64,000 nucleotides of DNA from Archangium gephyra. Lineage in GTDB: Bacteria > Myxococcota > Myxococcia > Myxococcales > Myxococcaceae. The DNA lies in contig QFQP01000037.1 in assembly GCA_003243425.1 (NCBI GenBank), positions 1-64,000 on the forward strand. The letters are read 5' to 3'. The translations under genes were made by a program, and so were the position numbers. Numbering within the stretch: the first letter of the stretch is position 1; the number at the start of each line of letters is the position of its first letter. Of this stretch, positions 40,380 to 48,843 are shown one piece after another. The notes beneath the pieces are model-generated. The model had not been told where the DNA came from. It made no database searches and saw only the letters and a list, made by a program, of their open reading frames with translations.

Positions 40380-41623
40380 GTTCCTTCGACGCGCGGCAGT
40401 TCGCAACCGCATCACGTACGGCTTCGCGCGCACTGGTCAGCGCCACGACCGAGCAGAAAGACGCCGCCCTCGCGGCCATGGCGAAGGCGCTTCGCGCGGC
40501 GAGCGCGCACATCCTCGGTGAGAACGCGCTCGATCTCGAAGACGCGCAGCGGGCTGGCAAGAACACGGCGTTCATCGATCGCCTGATGCTCGACGCCACC
40601 CGCGTCGAAGCGATGGCCGCCGCGGTCGATGCAGTTCGAGCCCTGCCGGACCCGGTCGGCGAAGTCACCGAGCGGTGGACGCGGCCCAATGGTCTGCGCG
40701 TGCGCAAGGAGCGATTGCCGCTCGGCGTGGTGTTGATGATCTACGAATCGCGCCCCAACGTGACGAGCGACGCGGCGGCGCTCTGCCTGAAGTCCGGCAA
40801 CGCCGCGATGTTGCGAGGCGGCTCCGAGTCGTTCCGTTCGAACCGCGCCATCGAGCGCGCGCTGCAGCTGGGCCTCGCCGAAGCGCGGCTGCCGGCGGAG
40901 TGCATTCAGCTCGTGCCCACCACCGACCGTGAATCGATGCTCGAGCTGCTGAAGCTCGACGGGCTCATCGACCTCTGCATTCCGCGCGGTGGCGAAGGCC
41001 TGATTCGCTTCGTGGTCGAGCACGCGCGCGTGCCGGTGGTGAAGCACTACCAGGGCGTGTGTCACGTGTTCGTCGAGCGCACGGCAGATCTCGACGTGGC
41101 CGAGAAGATCATCGTCAACGCGAAGGCGTCGCGGCCCGGCGTCTGCAACGCGGCCGAATGTCTGCTCGTCGACGTGGCCATCGCTGATCAGTTCCTGCCG
41201 CGAGCCGCGAAGGCGTTGAAGGAGAAGAACGTCGAGCTGCGCGCCGATGAACGCGCGTTGAAGCGCATCGACGCGGTTCCCGCGAAGGCCGACGACTTCG
41301 GTCGGGAGTTCCTCGAGCTGATTCTCGCGGTGAAGGTGGTCGACGGTTTCGACGACGCGCTCGCGCACATCGCGAAGTACGGCAGCGAGCACACCGAGGC
41401 AATCGTCACCAGGGACGAAGCGCTGGCGAAGCGGTTCACGCGGGAAGTGACCGCGAGCGCGGTGATGGTCAACGCGTCCACGCGCTTCAACGACGGCGGT
41501 GAACTGGGGCTGGGCGCGGAGGTCGGGATCTCGACGTCGCGGCTCCACGCCTTCGGACCCATGGGGCTGCGTGAGCTCACGTCGCAGAAGTACGTCGTCG
41601 AAGGCGACGGCCACGTTCGCTGA
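40376..41623 (+). CDS. proA: Gamma-glutamyl phosphate reductase
   Basis: A 415-residue ALDH-superfamily enzyme that reduces gamma-glutamyl phosphate to glutamate semialdehyde with NADPH, the second step of proline synthesis. Signatures: MIYESRPNVTSDAAALCLKSGNA, LRGGSESFRSN, the catalytic Cys in SRPGVCNAAECLLVD and the C-terminal GLGAEVGISTSRLHAFGPMGL block. Length is normal. The usual partner proB is not in the window. Starts by ATGA overlap with DUF2200. Confidence 0.95.
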   Translation: MSSFDARQFATASRTASRALVSATTEQKDAALAAMAKALRAASAHILGENALDLEDAQRAGKNTAFIDRLMLDATRVEAMAAAVDAVRALPDPVGEVTERWTRPNGLRVRKERLPLGVVLMIYESRPNVTSDAAALCLKSGNAAMLRGGSESFRSNRAIERALQLGLAEARLPAECIQLVPTTDRESMLELLKLDGLIDLCIPRGGEGLIRFVVEHARVPVVKHYQGVCHVFVERTADLDVAEKIIVNAKASRPGVCNAAECLLVDVAIADQFLPRAAKALKEKNVELRADERALKRIDAVPAKADDFGREFLELILAVKVVDGFDDALAHIAKYGSEHTEAIVTRDEALAKRFTREVTASAVMVNASTRFNDGGELGLGAEVGISTSRLHAFGPMGLRELTSQKYVVEGDGHVR

Positions 41624-41928
41624 GCGCGCTGGTGCGTTGACCTCGCCGGTCGCGACACGTTGGAGACCCGAGCGCGCGTTCTGGTCGTAGAAATTTGCCG
41701 CTTTCGCTCTACAAACGACCACACGTTCGCTCCCCGGCTCTCGAAGTCGCGGAGCACGCAGGCGACGAGCAGCCTGTCTCGTCACTCCGACGCGCATCTC
41801 CGTGCCTGCGGCGTCGGAGCGCTCGCTTCTGCGAAGTTCGCGCAGGCCACAGACGATTTCGTTTCTGAAGTCCCCGACCGCTCCACACCTCTTTACCTGT
41901 CGCACCGCGGGGGTTAAGCGCGCGCTCC
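41624..41928. other. Intergenic gap carrying a repeat copy
   Basis: No supported gene lies between proA and rsfS. The gap contains a clear copy of the dispersed repeat (41678-41757). The promoter of the rsfS-rlmH unit should be in the right half, but I see no convincing -35/-10 pair. Confidence 0.6.
41678..41757 (-). repeat. Dispersed intergenic repeat, copy B
   Basis: It matches copy A over about 80 bases, with stem arms TGGTCGT (41682-41688) and ACGACCA (41715-41721) 26 bases apart, as in copy A. CCGCTTTCGCTC lies between the arms and GTCGCGGAGC near the right end. Orientation is the same as copy A. Confidence 0.7.
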
Positions 41929-42558
41929 ATGGCAGCGAAGAAGAAGACCCCCGCGAAGAAGTCTGCTCCGAAGAAGAAGCCCGCCGCGAAAGCGAAGGCA
42001 CCTGCGAAGAAGACCGCCGCGAAGAAGCCCGCCGGCAAGATGGTGAAGGGCAAGAAGTCCTCCACCGGCGCCAGGAAGTCGGCCACCCGCACGGTCGCCG
42101 GCAAGAAGACCAGCGCGCGCACGCAGCGCGTCGCCCGGCGCCCCGCGCTCAAGCGCAAGGTCGCCGCGCCGAAGAAGAAGGTGGTCAAGGCCGCTGGCCC
42201 CGCGCTCGCGCCGGCCCCTGAGGCGCTCGCGCTCGCGAAGGTCATCGTCGGCATCGCCAACGAGAAGAAGGCCGAGAACGTACTGCTCATCGACACGCGC
42301 GCGCGCGCTTCGTCGGTCGGCTACGACTACATCGTGCTCGCGTCGGGCGATTCCGACCGCCAGCTCGCGGCCATTCAGGAAGGCGTCGACGCGTTGCTCA
42401 AGTCGCAGGGCAAGCGCGTGGCGTCCGTCGAGGCGTCGCCTGATTGGGTGTGCGCCAACTTCGACGAAGGCGTCGTCGCGCACTTCTTCACGCCCGACCG
42501 CCGCGAGCAGATGGACCTCGAGGACCTCTGGAAAGACGCGCCCCGCGTGACCGTCTGA
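41929..42558 (+). CDS. rsfS: Ribosomal silencing factor RsfS with basic tail
   Basis: A 209-residue protein. The last 110 residues are RsfS (VENVLLIDTRARASSVGYDYIVLASGDSDRQ-like core, GVVAHFFTPDRREQMDLEDLW), which binds ribosomal protein uL14 and blocks subunit joining in slow growth. The first 95 residues are an extension almost entirely of Lys, Ala, Pro and Thr (KKxxAKK, PAKKTAAKKPAGK), like histone H1 tails; it should bind nucleic acid. Normal RsfS is about 105-120 residues. rlmH starts 7 bases after its stop. Confidence 0.88.
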   Translation: MAAKKKTPAKKSAPKKKPAAKAKAPAKKTAAKKPAGKMVKGKKSSTGARKSATRTVAGKKTSARTQRVARRPALKRKVAAPKKKVVKAAGPALAPAPEALALAKVIVGIANEKKAENVLLIDTRARASSVGYDYIVLASGDSDRQLAAIQEGVDALLKSQGKRVASVEASPDWVCANFDEGVVAHFFTPDRREQMDLEDLWKDAPRVTV

Positions 42559-42565
42559 AGTTGCC

Positions 42566-43024
42566 GTGAAGCTCACCTTCCTCTCGATCGGCAAAGACCG
42601 GTCGGGCCTCTTCTCGCCGGGCGTCGACGAGTACGCGAAGCGGCTCACGCACACCCACAAGGTGCAGCTCGTCGAGCTCCCTGAGTCGCGGGCGTCGGGC
42701 GTCAAAGCCAAAGAAGAAGAGGGCGCGGCGCTGCTCAAGAAGCTCGGCCCGCGTGACGCGCTGGTCGCGCTCGATGAACACGGCAAGTCGCTCTCGAGCG
42801 TCGACTTCGCGAAGTGGCTCGGCCGTCAGCAGGACTCGGGTCGCGACGTCGCGTTCGTCATCGGTGGCGACGAAGGCCTCTCGGAGGAAGTGCGCGCGAA
42901 GGCGGCGTTGACGCTGTCGCTTTCTGCAATGACGTTGCCCCACCGGCTCGCGCGCCTGGTGTTGCTCGAACAGGTGTACCGCGCCTTCTCGATCCTGCGC
43001 GGTGAGCCGTACCATAAGGTCTGA
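42566..43024 (+). CDS. rlmH: 23S rRNA (pseudouridine1915-N3)-methyltransferase RlmH
   Basis: A 152-residue SPOUT-class methyltransferase that methylates pseudouridine 1915 of 23S rRNA in the assembled ribosome. It has LVALDEHGKSLSSVDFAKWLG, FVIGGDEGLSEEV and the conserved C terminus RLVLLEQVYRAFSILRGEPYHK (split by single residues). The N terminus KLTFLSIGKDRSG fits. The start GTG at 42566 follows rsfS by 7 bases; rsfS and rlmH often form one operon in other bacteria. Confidence 0.93.
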   Translation: MKLTFLSIGKDRSGLFSPGVDEYAKRLTHTHKVQLVELPESRASGVKAKEEEGAALLKKLGPRDALVALDEHGKSLSSVDFAKWLGRQQDSGRDVAFVIGGDEGLSEEVRAKAALTLSLSAMTLPHRLARLVLLEQVYRAFSILRGEPYHKV

Positions 43025-43102
43025 TTCGTCATGGCGACGGGACGACGCACAACCCGATGGCCCACGTCGACACGAACGGCGTATCTTGCGCACTCCCCGT
43101 CC

Positions 43103-44128
43103 ATGCCGCTTCACGTCGCCGTGCTTCAGGACCGATTTCGTGCCGCGGTGATGGGCTTCGCCATTGGCGACGCGCTCGGCTTTCCGCTGCGTGGTCTGCC
43201 GGCGCCGGCGCTGCGTGCGGGCATCGCCGCTGATGACTTCGCCGCGCGTCCTCGCGGTGGGTTTCCGCGCGGGCAGTTCAGCGACGACACGCAGATGATG
43301 ATGGCGGTGGCCGACGCGGTGGTGCGCGAGAAGCGCATCGACGGGCGCACCGCGGCGCAGCACCTCTCGTGGCTGTGGCAGGAGGGCACCGTGCTGCAGC
43401 CGCCGCCCTCGGCGTCGCACGCGGCCGAGCGGTTGCTCGCGGGCACGCCGTGGATGAGCGCGGGCGCGCCGATGGGCGTGTGTGACCCGTCGTCGTTGTC
43501 GCGCGGCGTGGTGGTGGGGCTCTCGAGTGAGCCGATGCCGACGCGCCTGGCGCACGACGCCCAGGTATTGACGGTGATGACGCACAAAGACCCGCTCTGC
43601 GCTGCGGCCGTCGCTGCGTTCGCGCGCGCGGTGCAGCTGGGGCTTTCGGGCGAAGGGATGTCGGTCGACGAGTTCTGCGAGCAGCTGTCCGAAGCGGCCC
43701 GCCCGCACAGCACAGCGCTCGCTGACGAGCTCTTCTATCTGCCGCGCGCCCTCGCGTGGGACGCGGAGCGCGCGTTGGTGGCGCTTCGTCGCGTCGGCGT
43801 TCCGCCCACGCACTACGACTTCGAGATGGGCGTACCCGCGCACGTGACGCCGGTGCTGCTCACGGGCCTGTTCTGTTTCCTGAAGTGCCCGACCGATTTC
43901 CGCGCGGCGCTGCAGCTGGTGCTCAAGAGCGGCGGTGAAGTCGACGTGACGGCCGGCGTGACCGCCGCCGTCGCCGGTGCGCACCTCGGTCTCGATGCCA
44001 TTCCGCCGCGGCTGCGCAAGAACGTGATGTACGGCGACGCGCTGCTCGAGGTGGCCGACCGCCTGTTCGACGTGAAGTTGTCGCGCGTACCGGTGGTGAC
44101 CACCGCGTTTGCCACGGTGAAGCGGTGA
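43103..44128 (+). CDS. ADP-ribosylglycohydrolase family protein
   Basis: A 341-residue DraG/ARH-family protein: GFAIGDALGFPLRG at the N terminus, metal-binding FSDDTQMMMAVADAV, and a C-terminal segment GGEVDVTAGVTAAVAGA where the usual GGDxDT...GA is found. The first Asp is Glu and the Thr is Val, so the second metal site is altered. The family removes ADP-ribose from proteins or nucleic acids. Start ATG 43103; the GTG of the next gene overlaps its stop (GTGA), so the two are coupled. Confidence 0.85.
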   Translation: MPLHVAVLQDRFRAAVMGFAIGDALGFPLRGLPAPALRAGIAADDFAARPRGGFPRGQFSDDTQMMMAVADAVVREKRIDGRTAAQHLSWLWQEGTVLQPPPSASHAAERLLAGTPWMSAGAPMGVCDPSSLSRGVVVGLSSEPMPTRLAHDAQVLTVMTHKDPLCAAAVAAFARAVQLGLSGEGMSVDEFCEQLSEAARPHSTALADELFYLPRALAWDAERALVALRRVGVPPTHYDFEMGVPAHVTPVLLTGLFCFLKCPTDFRAALQLVLKSGGEVDVTAGVTAAVAGAHLGLDAIPPRLRKNVMYGDALLEVADRLFDVKLSRVPVVTTAFATVKR

Positions 44129-45516
44129 GCGCCGAGCTGCCCGTCCCCTTCGTGTGGACGCGCGGCGCCGGTGCGTCGGAGGTCACGCTCAGTGGTTCGG
44201 TGCCGGCGTGGCTGCGCGGTGACCTCGTTCGCACCGCGCCCGCAGTCTTCCGCGAGGGGACCTGGCACGCAGACCACTGGTTCGACGGGCTGTGTCTGCT
44301 CTACGGCTTCGCGGTGGGGGAGCAGGGCGTCACGTTCCGGCAGCAGTTGCTGCAGTCGGGCGCCCTGGCTGAAGCGCAGGCGGGGCGCATGCACTCCGCG
44401 ATGTTCGCCACGCGCATGGAGCGCCCGTGGTGGAAGCGGTTGATTCAGCCCATCGGGCGCGGCACCGACAACGCCAACGTGAACGTGATTCCGTGGCGCG
44501 GTGGTTGGTTGGCGATGACCGAAGCGCCGAAGCAGCACCTGATTGATCCGGTGACGCTGGCGACGCGCGGCGTGGCCACGCACGGCAAGTCGCCCAACTT
44601 CGACGTGCTCACCGCGCACCCACAGGCCGACTTCGAGCGTCGCGCGATGGTGAACGTCGGCGCGGTGTTCAGCCGCAAGTCGAGCCTCGTGGTGTTTCGT
44701 GAAACCGAAGACGGTACGCGCGTCGAAGAAGGCCGGCTCACGCTCGACAAGGCGCCGTACACGCACCACTTCGGGCTCTCGCCGCGCTTCGTGACGCTCA
44801 TCGAGCACCCGCTGCACATCAACCCGCTCAAGTTCCTGTTCAGCGAAAACTCGGTGGCCGACTGCATGGCGTGGCGGCCGGAGCTGGGCACGAAGCTGTG
44901 GGTGATGAACCGCCGCGATGGTTCGTCGCGCGCGTGGGAAGCACCGGCGATGTTCGTGTTTCACGTCGTCAATCAGCACGAGGTCGGTGATTCGCTGGTG
45001 CTCGACGTCATCGAGTATCCGAACGCAGACATCGTGAGCGCGTTGGCGACGGCGAAGCTCGCGGTCGATCAACCCGAGCTGGGCGCGCAGCTGGTTCGGT
45101 ACCGCCTCGAGCCTGGCGAGAAGACCGCGCGGCGTGAGGTGCTGGGGTCGACGCGCTTCGAGCTGCCGACCATCAACTACCGCGCCCGCCATGGGCAGCC
45201 GTACCGGTTCACGTGGGGCGTGTCGGCGCCACGGGGCGGTGCGGCGCGGCTGTCGACGCTGGTGAAGGTCGATACGCATTCGGGTGACGCGGTGAAGTTC
45301 ACGGACCCCGAGTGGTTGAACGGAGAAGCGGTGTTCGTCGCGCGGCCCGGCGCCAGTGAAGAAGATGACGGCGTGGTGTTGACCGTCGGCGTGCATCGCG
45401 ACGGCGGGAAGACGTCGCTGTCGATTCTCGACGCGAAGACGCTGGAGCGCCTGGCGCGGGCCGAGATTCAGGTCAGCTTGCCGCTCGGGTTCCACGGGAA
45501 CTGGGCGAATCACTGA
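44125..45516 (+). CDS. Carotenoid cleavage oxygenase (RPE65 family)
   Basis: A 463-residue carotenoid-oxygenase-type enzyme that cleaves polyene or stilbene C=C bonds with a non-haem iron held by four His. The iron ligands are probably in KSPNFDVLTAHP, APYTHHFGLSP, FVFHVVNQHE and the last FHGNW. The N-terminal GSVPAWLRGDLVRTAPAVF with HWFDGLCLLYGF marks the first propeller blade. Apocarotenoids or carotenoid breakdown are likely products. GTG start overlaps the stop of the ADP-ribosylglycohydrolase. Confidence 0.88.
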   Translation: MSAELPVPFVWTRGAGASEVTLSGSVPAWLRGDLVRTAPAVFREGTWHADHWFDGLCLLYGFAVGEQGVTFRQQLLQSGALAEAQAGRMHSAMFATRMERPWWKRLIQPIGRGTDNANVNVIPWRGGWLAMTEAPKQHLIDPVTLATRGVATHGKSPNFDVLTAHPQADFERRAMVNVGAVFSRKSSLVVFRETEDGTRVEEGRLTLDKAPYTHHFGLSPRFVTLIEHPLHINPLKFLFSENSVADCMAWRPELGTKLWVMNRRDGSSRAWEAPAMFVFHVVNQHEVGDSLVLDVIEYPNADIVSALATAKLAVDQPELGAQLVRYRLEPGEKTARREVLGSTRFELPTINYRARHGQPYRFTWGVSAPRGGAARLSTLVKVDTHSGDAVKFTDPEWLNGEAVFVARPGASEEDDGVVLTVGVHRDGGKTSLSILDAKTLERLARAEIQVSLPLGFHGNWANH

Positions 45517-47223
45517 TCAGCTGAGCTGGTCAATGCGCCACACAGCACCTGCGAGGTGCGCGAGCTTGTTCTGGCGAGCCATCAGGCGAGCTGGAGTCCA
45601 CTCGGCATTCTCTTTCGCGAGTTCGTGCGTCAGCTTGTACTCGGATGCTTCGAGAACTGGCCTCTTGGTCGCCCAGTCTGCGTTTCCGAGCGCATTGTTG
45701 GTTCCGCGACGCAGCAGCGCCATGTTTCCGAGGTAGCCACTCATTGCCTCGATGTCCTGATCGCGGAATGCGTCCCAGTTCTGACCCGGAGAGAGCGGCA
45801 AGACATGCTCGAGCGAAATGGCATCGTTGTCGGGGTCGACCGACGCTCCGCCGGACTGGCGTTCAAGCTCGGCGAGGACATAGCGGGCGAGTCTGGTCTT
45901 TCCCTTCGTGAACACCTTCTCGACGAAGCTCGCCTTGAACTTTTCGTCAGACGGATACACGCGTGCGAGCGCGCCGATCAGCTCGCCGTCTGTCGTGAGC
46001 GTTCCGTCCGCCAGGCCGCGCGCTGCGGTGGCGAAAACCGGTTCCTGCTCCCCGGGAGATAACCCGCCCACCACGTTGTATCGAAACGATATGACGACGC
46101 AGGCACGCAGCACCTTTTCGAAGCCGTCCGACGTCAGCTTTCTGCGCGCGGCGAGAAGCAGAGGAAACGGCTGCTTCACTCCGAAGAGACGCAGCGTCTG
46201 AGCATGGTGTTTCGCTCGGGGTGGCAGAGTCGATACTTCCGGTTCCTGGAGGGCGACGTACGTGTCGAGGTCTTCGTCGAGCTGACGAAGCAGTTCGAAG
46301 ACCTGGCTGCGGTCGGTCACTTCGCGGCGCACCGCTTTGAAGAGGTCGGCGTGTCGCACGAAGCGTCCGGTGCTCAGCCAGTACGCACGCAAGAACTCTG
46401 GAAAGCCCTCACTCCCGAGCCGCGCAAGCAACGACTCCCAGCGGGACTCAAGCACCGGCATGTCTTCGTCACGCATCGTCGACTGCCGGTGCAGCACCGA
46501 GAACAAAGAGTTCTTCAGCAGATCGGTCGATGACAGCTTCACGCCGCGCGCGTTCAGCGTCTCGAAGACGCGATAGGCGTTCAGTTCGTCGGTCACGTTG
46601 ATGACCGTGAAGAAGAGCTTGTCACTCATCTCACTCACGAACTGTGCGATGGCCCGACCACGATCGCCCTGCTGACCATCGAGCCATGTTTCGAGGTGCT
46701 TCTCGAACCACTCGAAGCTCTTCCGGAGCGAATGTTCCGAGAAGCGCAGTCGGCGTTGCGGCAGCGGCTGCAACGGCACGAGGTACTGCTGGAAGTAGTC
46801 GTTGTTGTTTCGGTTCAGGGTCAGCTTGGAATGCGTGGTGAGGCTGACTGGATCCAGCGAGCCTACGTAGGTGCGGCGGAGTTCTTCGAGACGCGCCTTG
46901 TTCTCATCGACGTTCTCACCAGCGTCGATCAGCCGTTGAAGGTGTTTGAGCGCTGCCAGCGTGAGCAACGTGAGCGTCGTGAGTCGTTGCTGCCCGTCGA
47001 TGACCTCGAACGACTTGTCATCATCCGATTGGAGTACGAGGTAGCCCATGTAGTGAGCGGGCTCGTCGTTCCTCAGCGTGCTCAGGAGGTCTGCCCAGAG
47101 ATCTTCCCACTCCTCCTCCCCCCAACTGTAGTCGCGTTGGAACTTGGGGATCCGATACGTCAAGCCGTTGCCGATGAGCTTCCGGTAAGTGTTGTTCTCG
47201 GTCTTGAAGTTGGTGCTGGTCAC
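45517..47223 (-). CDS. GmrSD-like DUF262/DUF1524 nuclease
   Basis: A 568-residue protein. The DUF262 ParB-like domain is at about 10-260 (IPKFQRDYSWGEEEWEDLW, FEVIDGQQRLTTL), and the DUF1524 HNH-like nuclease region is near 460-530 (ISLEHVLPLSPGQNWD, LGNMALLRRGTNNALGN). Proteins with this layout include type IV restriction enzymes such as GmrSD, which cut modified phage DNA using nucleotide energy. Here both domains are in one chain. The gene looks less GC-rich than its neighbours and no partner gene is adjacent. Defence role is inferred. Confidence 0.85.
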   Translation of the reverse strand: MTSTNFKTENNTYRKLIGNGLTYRIPKFQRDYSWGEEEWEDLWADLLSTLRNDEPAHYMGYLVLQSDDDKSFEVIDGQQRLTTLTLLTLAALKHLQRLIDAGENVDENKARLEELRRTYVGSLDPVSLTTHSKLTLNRNNNDYFQQYLVPLQPLPQRRLRFSEHSLRKSFEWFEKHLETWLDGQQGDRGRAIAQFVSEMSDKLFFTVINVTDELNAYRVFETLNARGVKLSSTDLLKNSLFSVLHRQSTMRDEDMPVLESRWESLLARLGSEGFPEFLRAYWLSTGRFVRHADLFKAVRREVTDRSQVFELLRQLDEDLDTYVALQEPEVSTLPPRAKHHAQTLRLFGVKQPFPLLLAARRKLTSDGFEKVLRACVVISFRYNVVGGLSPGEQEPVFATAARGLADGTLTTDGELIGALARVYPSDEKFKASFVEKVFTKGKTRLARYVLAELERQSGGASVDPDNDAISLEHVLPLSPGQNWDAFRDQDIEAMSGYLGNMALLRRGTNNALGNADWATKRPVLEASEYKLTHELAKENAEWTPARLMARQNKLAHLAGAVWRIDQLS

Positions 47224-47281
47224 CGCCCGTTCATAGCACCGGGCGTCGCGTCTCTATCGTCTGCGGCAATGCGCCATTCGC

Positions 47282-48181
47282 TCAGGCGCTCTGGAGCAGC
47301 AGCGTCTCGCCGAACTCGCCGCGCTTTCCACTCAGCGACAGCGTGCCCTTCGTCACTTCACGCTCGAAGTGCACCCCGAACTCCCCGAGCGGCCCCGTCG
47401 CGTAGATGCGAATGTCCTTGTGCTTCGCCAACCCACCGAGCCGCTCGGCCACCGACTGGGCGAGCGCGCCCCGAAACGGGAAGTACAGGTAGAAGATCGA
47501 CCCCTCCGACAAGTCGGCCTCGCGCACGTCGACGCAGTCGAAGCGACAATTGAGCAGCGACAACGACTTCGCCGAAACCCGCGACGCGTCGACGTACGGC
47601 GCGCAGATCTCCACGCCCACCACGCGCGCGTCGCAGCTCGTCGACACCGTCAACGCCATCTTCCCGCTGCCCGAGCCCAGGTCGAACACCACGTCGTCGC
47701 CGCTCGGCTCCATCGTCGACAGAAAGTCGGCGGCCTTGCGCGCGCGCGTCGCCATGTTCGGCGAACCCAGCAACGGCAGCTCGGCGCTTTGCTCGGCGCG
47801 CGGGCTGTCGAAGAGCCCGTCGAGGTAGTCGTCGGCCGGCGTGCCCGCATCTTGCTCGTTGGTCGCAAAGCCCAGCGCTTCCCACCCGCTGCGGAAGTCG
47901 ACCTTGTTCAACGAGCCGCTGCTGATGCTCCGCGCCACGCGGGCGTTGCTCGAGCGCAGCGCGCTGCGCACTTCGATTTCACGCAGCTGGAACGCCGCCC
48001 ACAATGCCGCGAGCGCCGGCGCGCGCGCCAGGTCGACGAGCAACAACTTCGGTTCGACGTTCTCGCGCACGAAATGCAGGCTCTCGTTCAGACGCCACAG
48101 CGCGCCCAGTTCGAGCCCGTCGAGTCGCTTCGGTTCGAGGAGTTGAGCTGCCCGCTGCGCCCACCAGGGTCCAACGGTCAT
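47282..48181 (-). CDS. DOT1-like SAM-dependent methyltransferase
   Basis: A 299-residue protein. The second half has motif I VVFDLGSGSGKMALT, a following acidic VGVEI and SIFYLYFPFRGAL. It resembles class I methyltransferases of the DOT1/histone-lysine-methylation-like type found in bacteria. The first 130 residues are helical and of unknown role. Upstream of the GmrSD-like gene on the same strand, 58 bases apart, so a joint transcript is possible. Confidence 0.7.
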   Translation of the reverse strand: MTVGPWWAQRAAQLLEPKRLDGLELGALWRLNESLHFVRENVEPKLLLVDLARAPALAALWAAFQLREIEVRSALRSSNARVARSISSGSLNKVDFRSGWEALGFATNEQDAGTPADDYLDGLFDSPRAEQSAELPLLGSPNMATRARKAADFLSTMEPSGDDVVFDLGSGSGKMALTVSTSCDARVVGVEICAPYVDASRVSAKSLSLLNCRFDCVDVREADLSEGSIFYLYFPFRGALAQSVAERLGGLAKHKDIRIYATGPLGEFGVHFEREVTKGTLSLSGKRGEFGETLLLQSA

Positions 48182-48293
48182 GCGCGCGATGGTACACGCA
48201 AACGGTGCTCATCACGCCGCTGCGGTCTGCAATTCGCACTGCGTAGTCGCGGTGGCACCTGAACCATTCGCTGACGAACGTGACGAAAGGTCG

Positions 48294-48308
48294 CTTGCAT
48301 CATGCAAG
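48294..48308. promoter_or_regulatory. 15-bp palindromic operator CTTGCAT-C-ATGCAAG
   Basis: A perfect 7+1+7 palindrome 25 bases upstream of the HxlR-type regulator start. Symmetry extends by TC/GA outside one mismatched pair. HxlR-family repressors commonly bind TTGCAT/ATGCAA-like palindromes in their own promoters, so autoregulation of the regulator-fabF operon is likely. Confidence 0.75.
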
Positions 48309-48333
48309 TGACCCCCGTATTCGTCGCGCGCGC

Positions 48334-48843
48334 ATGGAACGCATCTCTCTCGCTCGCCGGCCGTGCCCGATTGCACGAGCGGCTGATCAGCTCGGCGACA
48401 CCTGGCGGCTGGTGATTCTGCGAGACGTGTTCCTCGGCGTGCGGCGCTTCGGCGAGCTGCAGGAGAGCCTCGGCATCGCGCCCAACATGTTGAAGCGGCG
48501 CCTCGACGAGCTGGTGCGCGACGAGATGCTGGAAGCGCACGTGTATTCGAAGAAGCCGCTGCGTCACGAGTACGTGTTGACGCCCAAGGGCATCGACGTG
48601 CTGCCGGTGCTGCTGTCGCTGGCCGCATTCGGCAACCGCTGGCTGTCACCGAAGGGTGCGCCGCTGGTGCCGGTGTCGATGCGCACCGGGAAGGAAGTCG
48701 AGCCGCTGCTGGTCGATGCGAAGACCGGCGCGCCGCTCAGAGTGGAAGAAGTGGGACTCACTGCGGGCCCCGGCGCTCCCATGGCCGTGCGGCGTGCGCT
48801 AACCGGCAACCCGAGAGCATTTTCATCAAGGAGAGAGTCATGA
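48334..48843 (+). CDS. HxlR-family transcriptional regulator
   Basis: A 169-residue winged-helix regulator. The family core is RRPCPIARAADQLGDTWRLVILRDVFLGVRRFGELQ (in short blocks), then MLKRRLDELVRDEMLEAHVYSKKPLRHEYVLTPKG. Cys near residue 10 is the position that senses quinones or electrophiles in several members. The last 70 residues are a less conserved extension. Start ATG 48334. It overlaps fabF by 4 bases (ATGA), so the regulator and fatty-acid synthase gene are coupled. Confidence 0.88.
   Translation: MERISLARRPCPIARAADQLGDTWRLVILRDVFLGVRRFGELQESLGIAPNMLKRRLDELVRDEMLEAHVYSKKPLRHEYVLTPKGIDVLPVLLSLAAFGNRWLSPKGAPLVPVSMRTGKEVEPLLVDAKTGAPLRVEEVGLTAGPGAPMAVRRALTGNPRAFSSRRES

Noticed and set aside
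43813..45513. Open frame of 566 codons on the minus strand
   Set aside because: Mirror of the carotenoid oxygenase, which has clear iron ligands.
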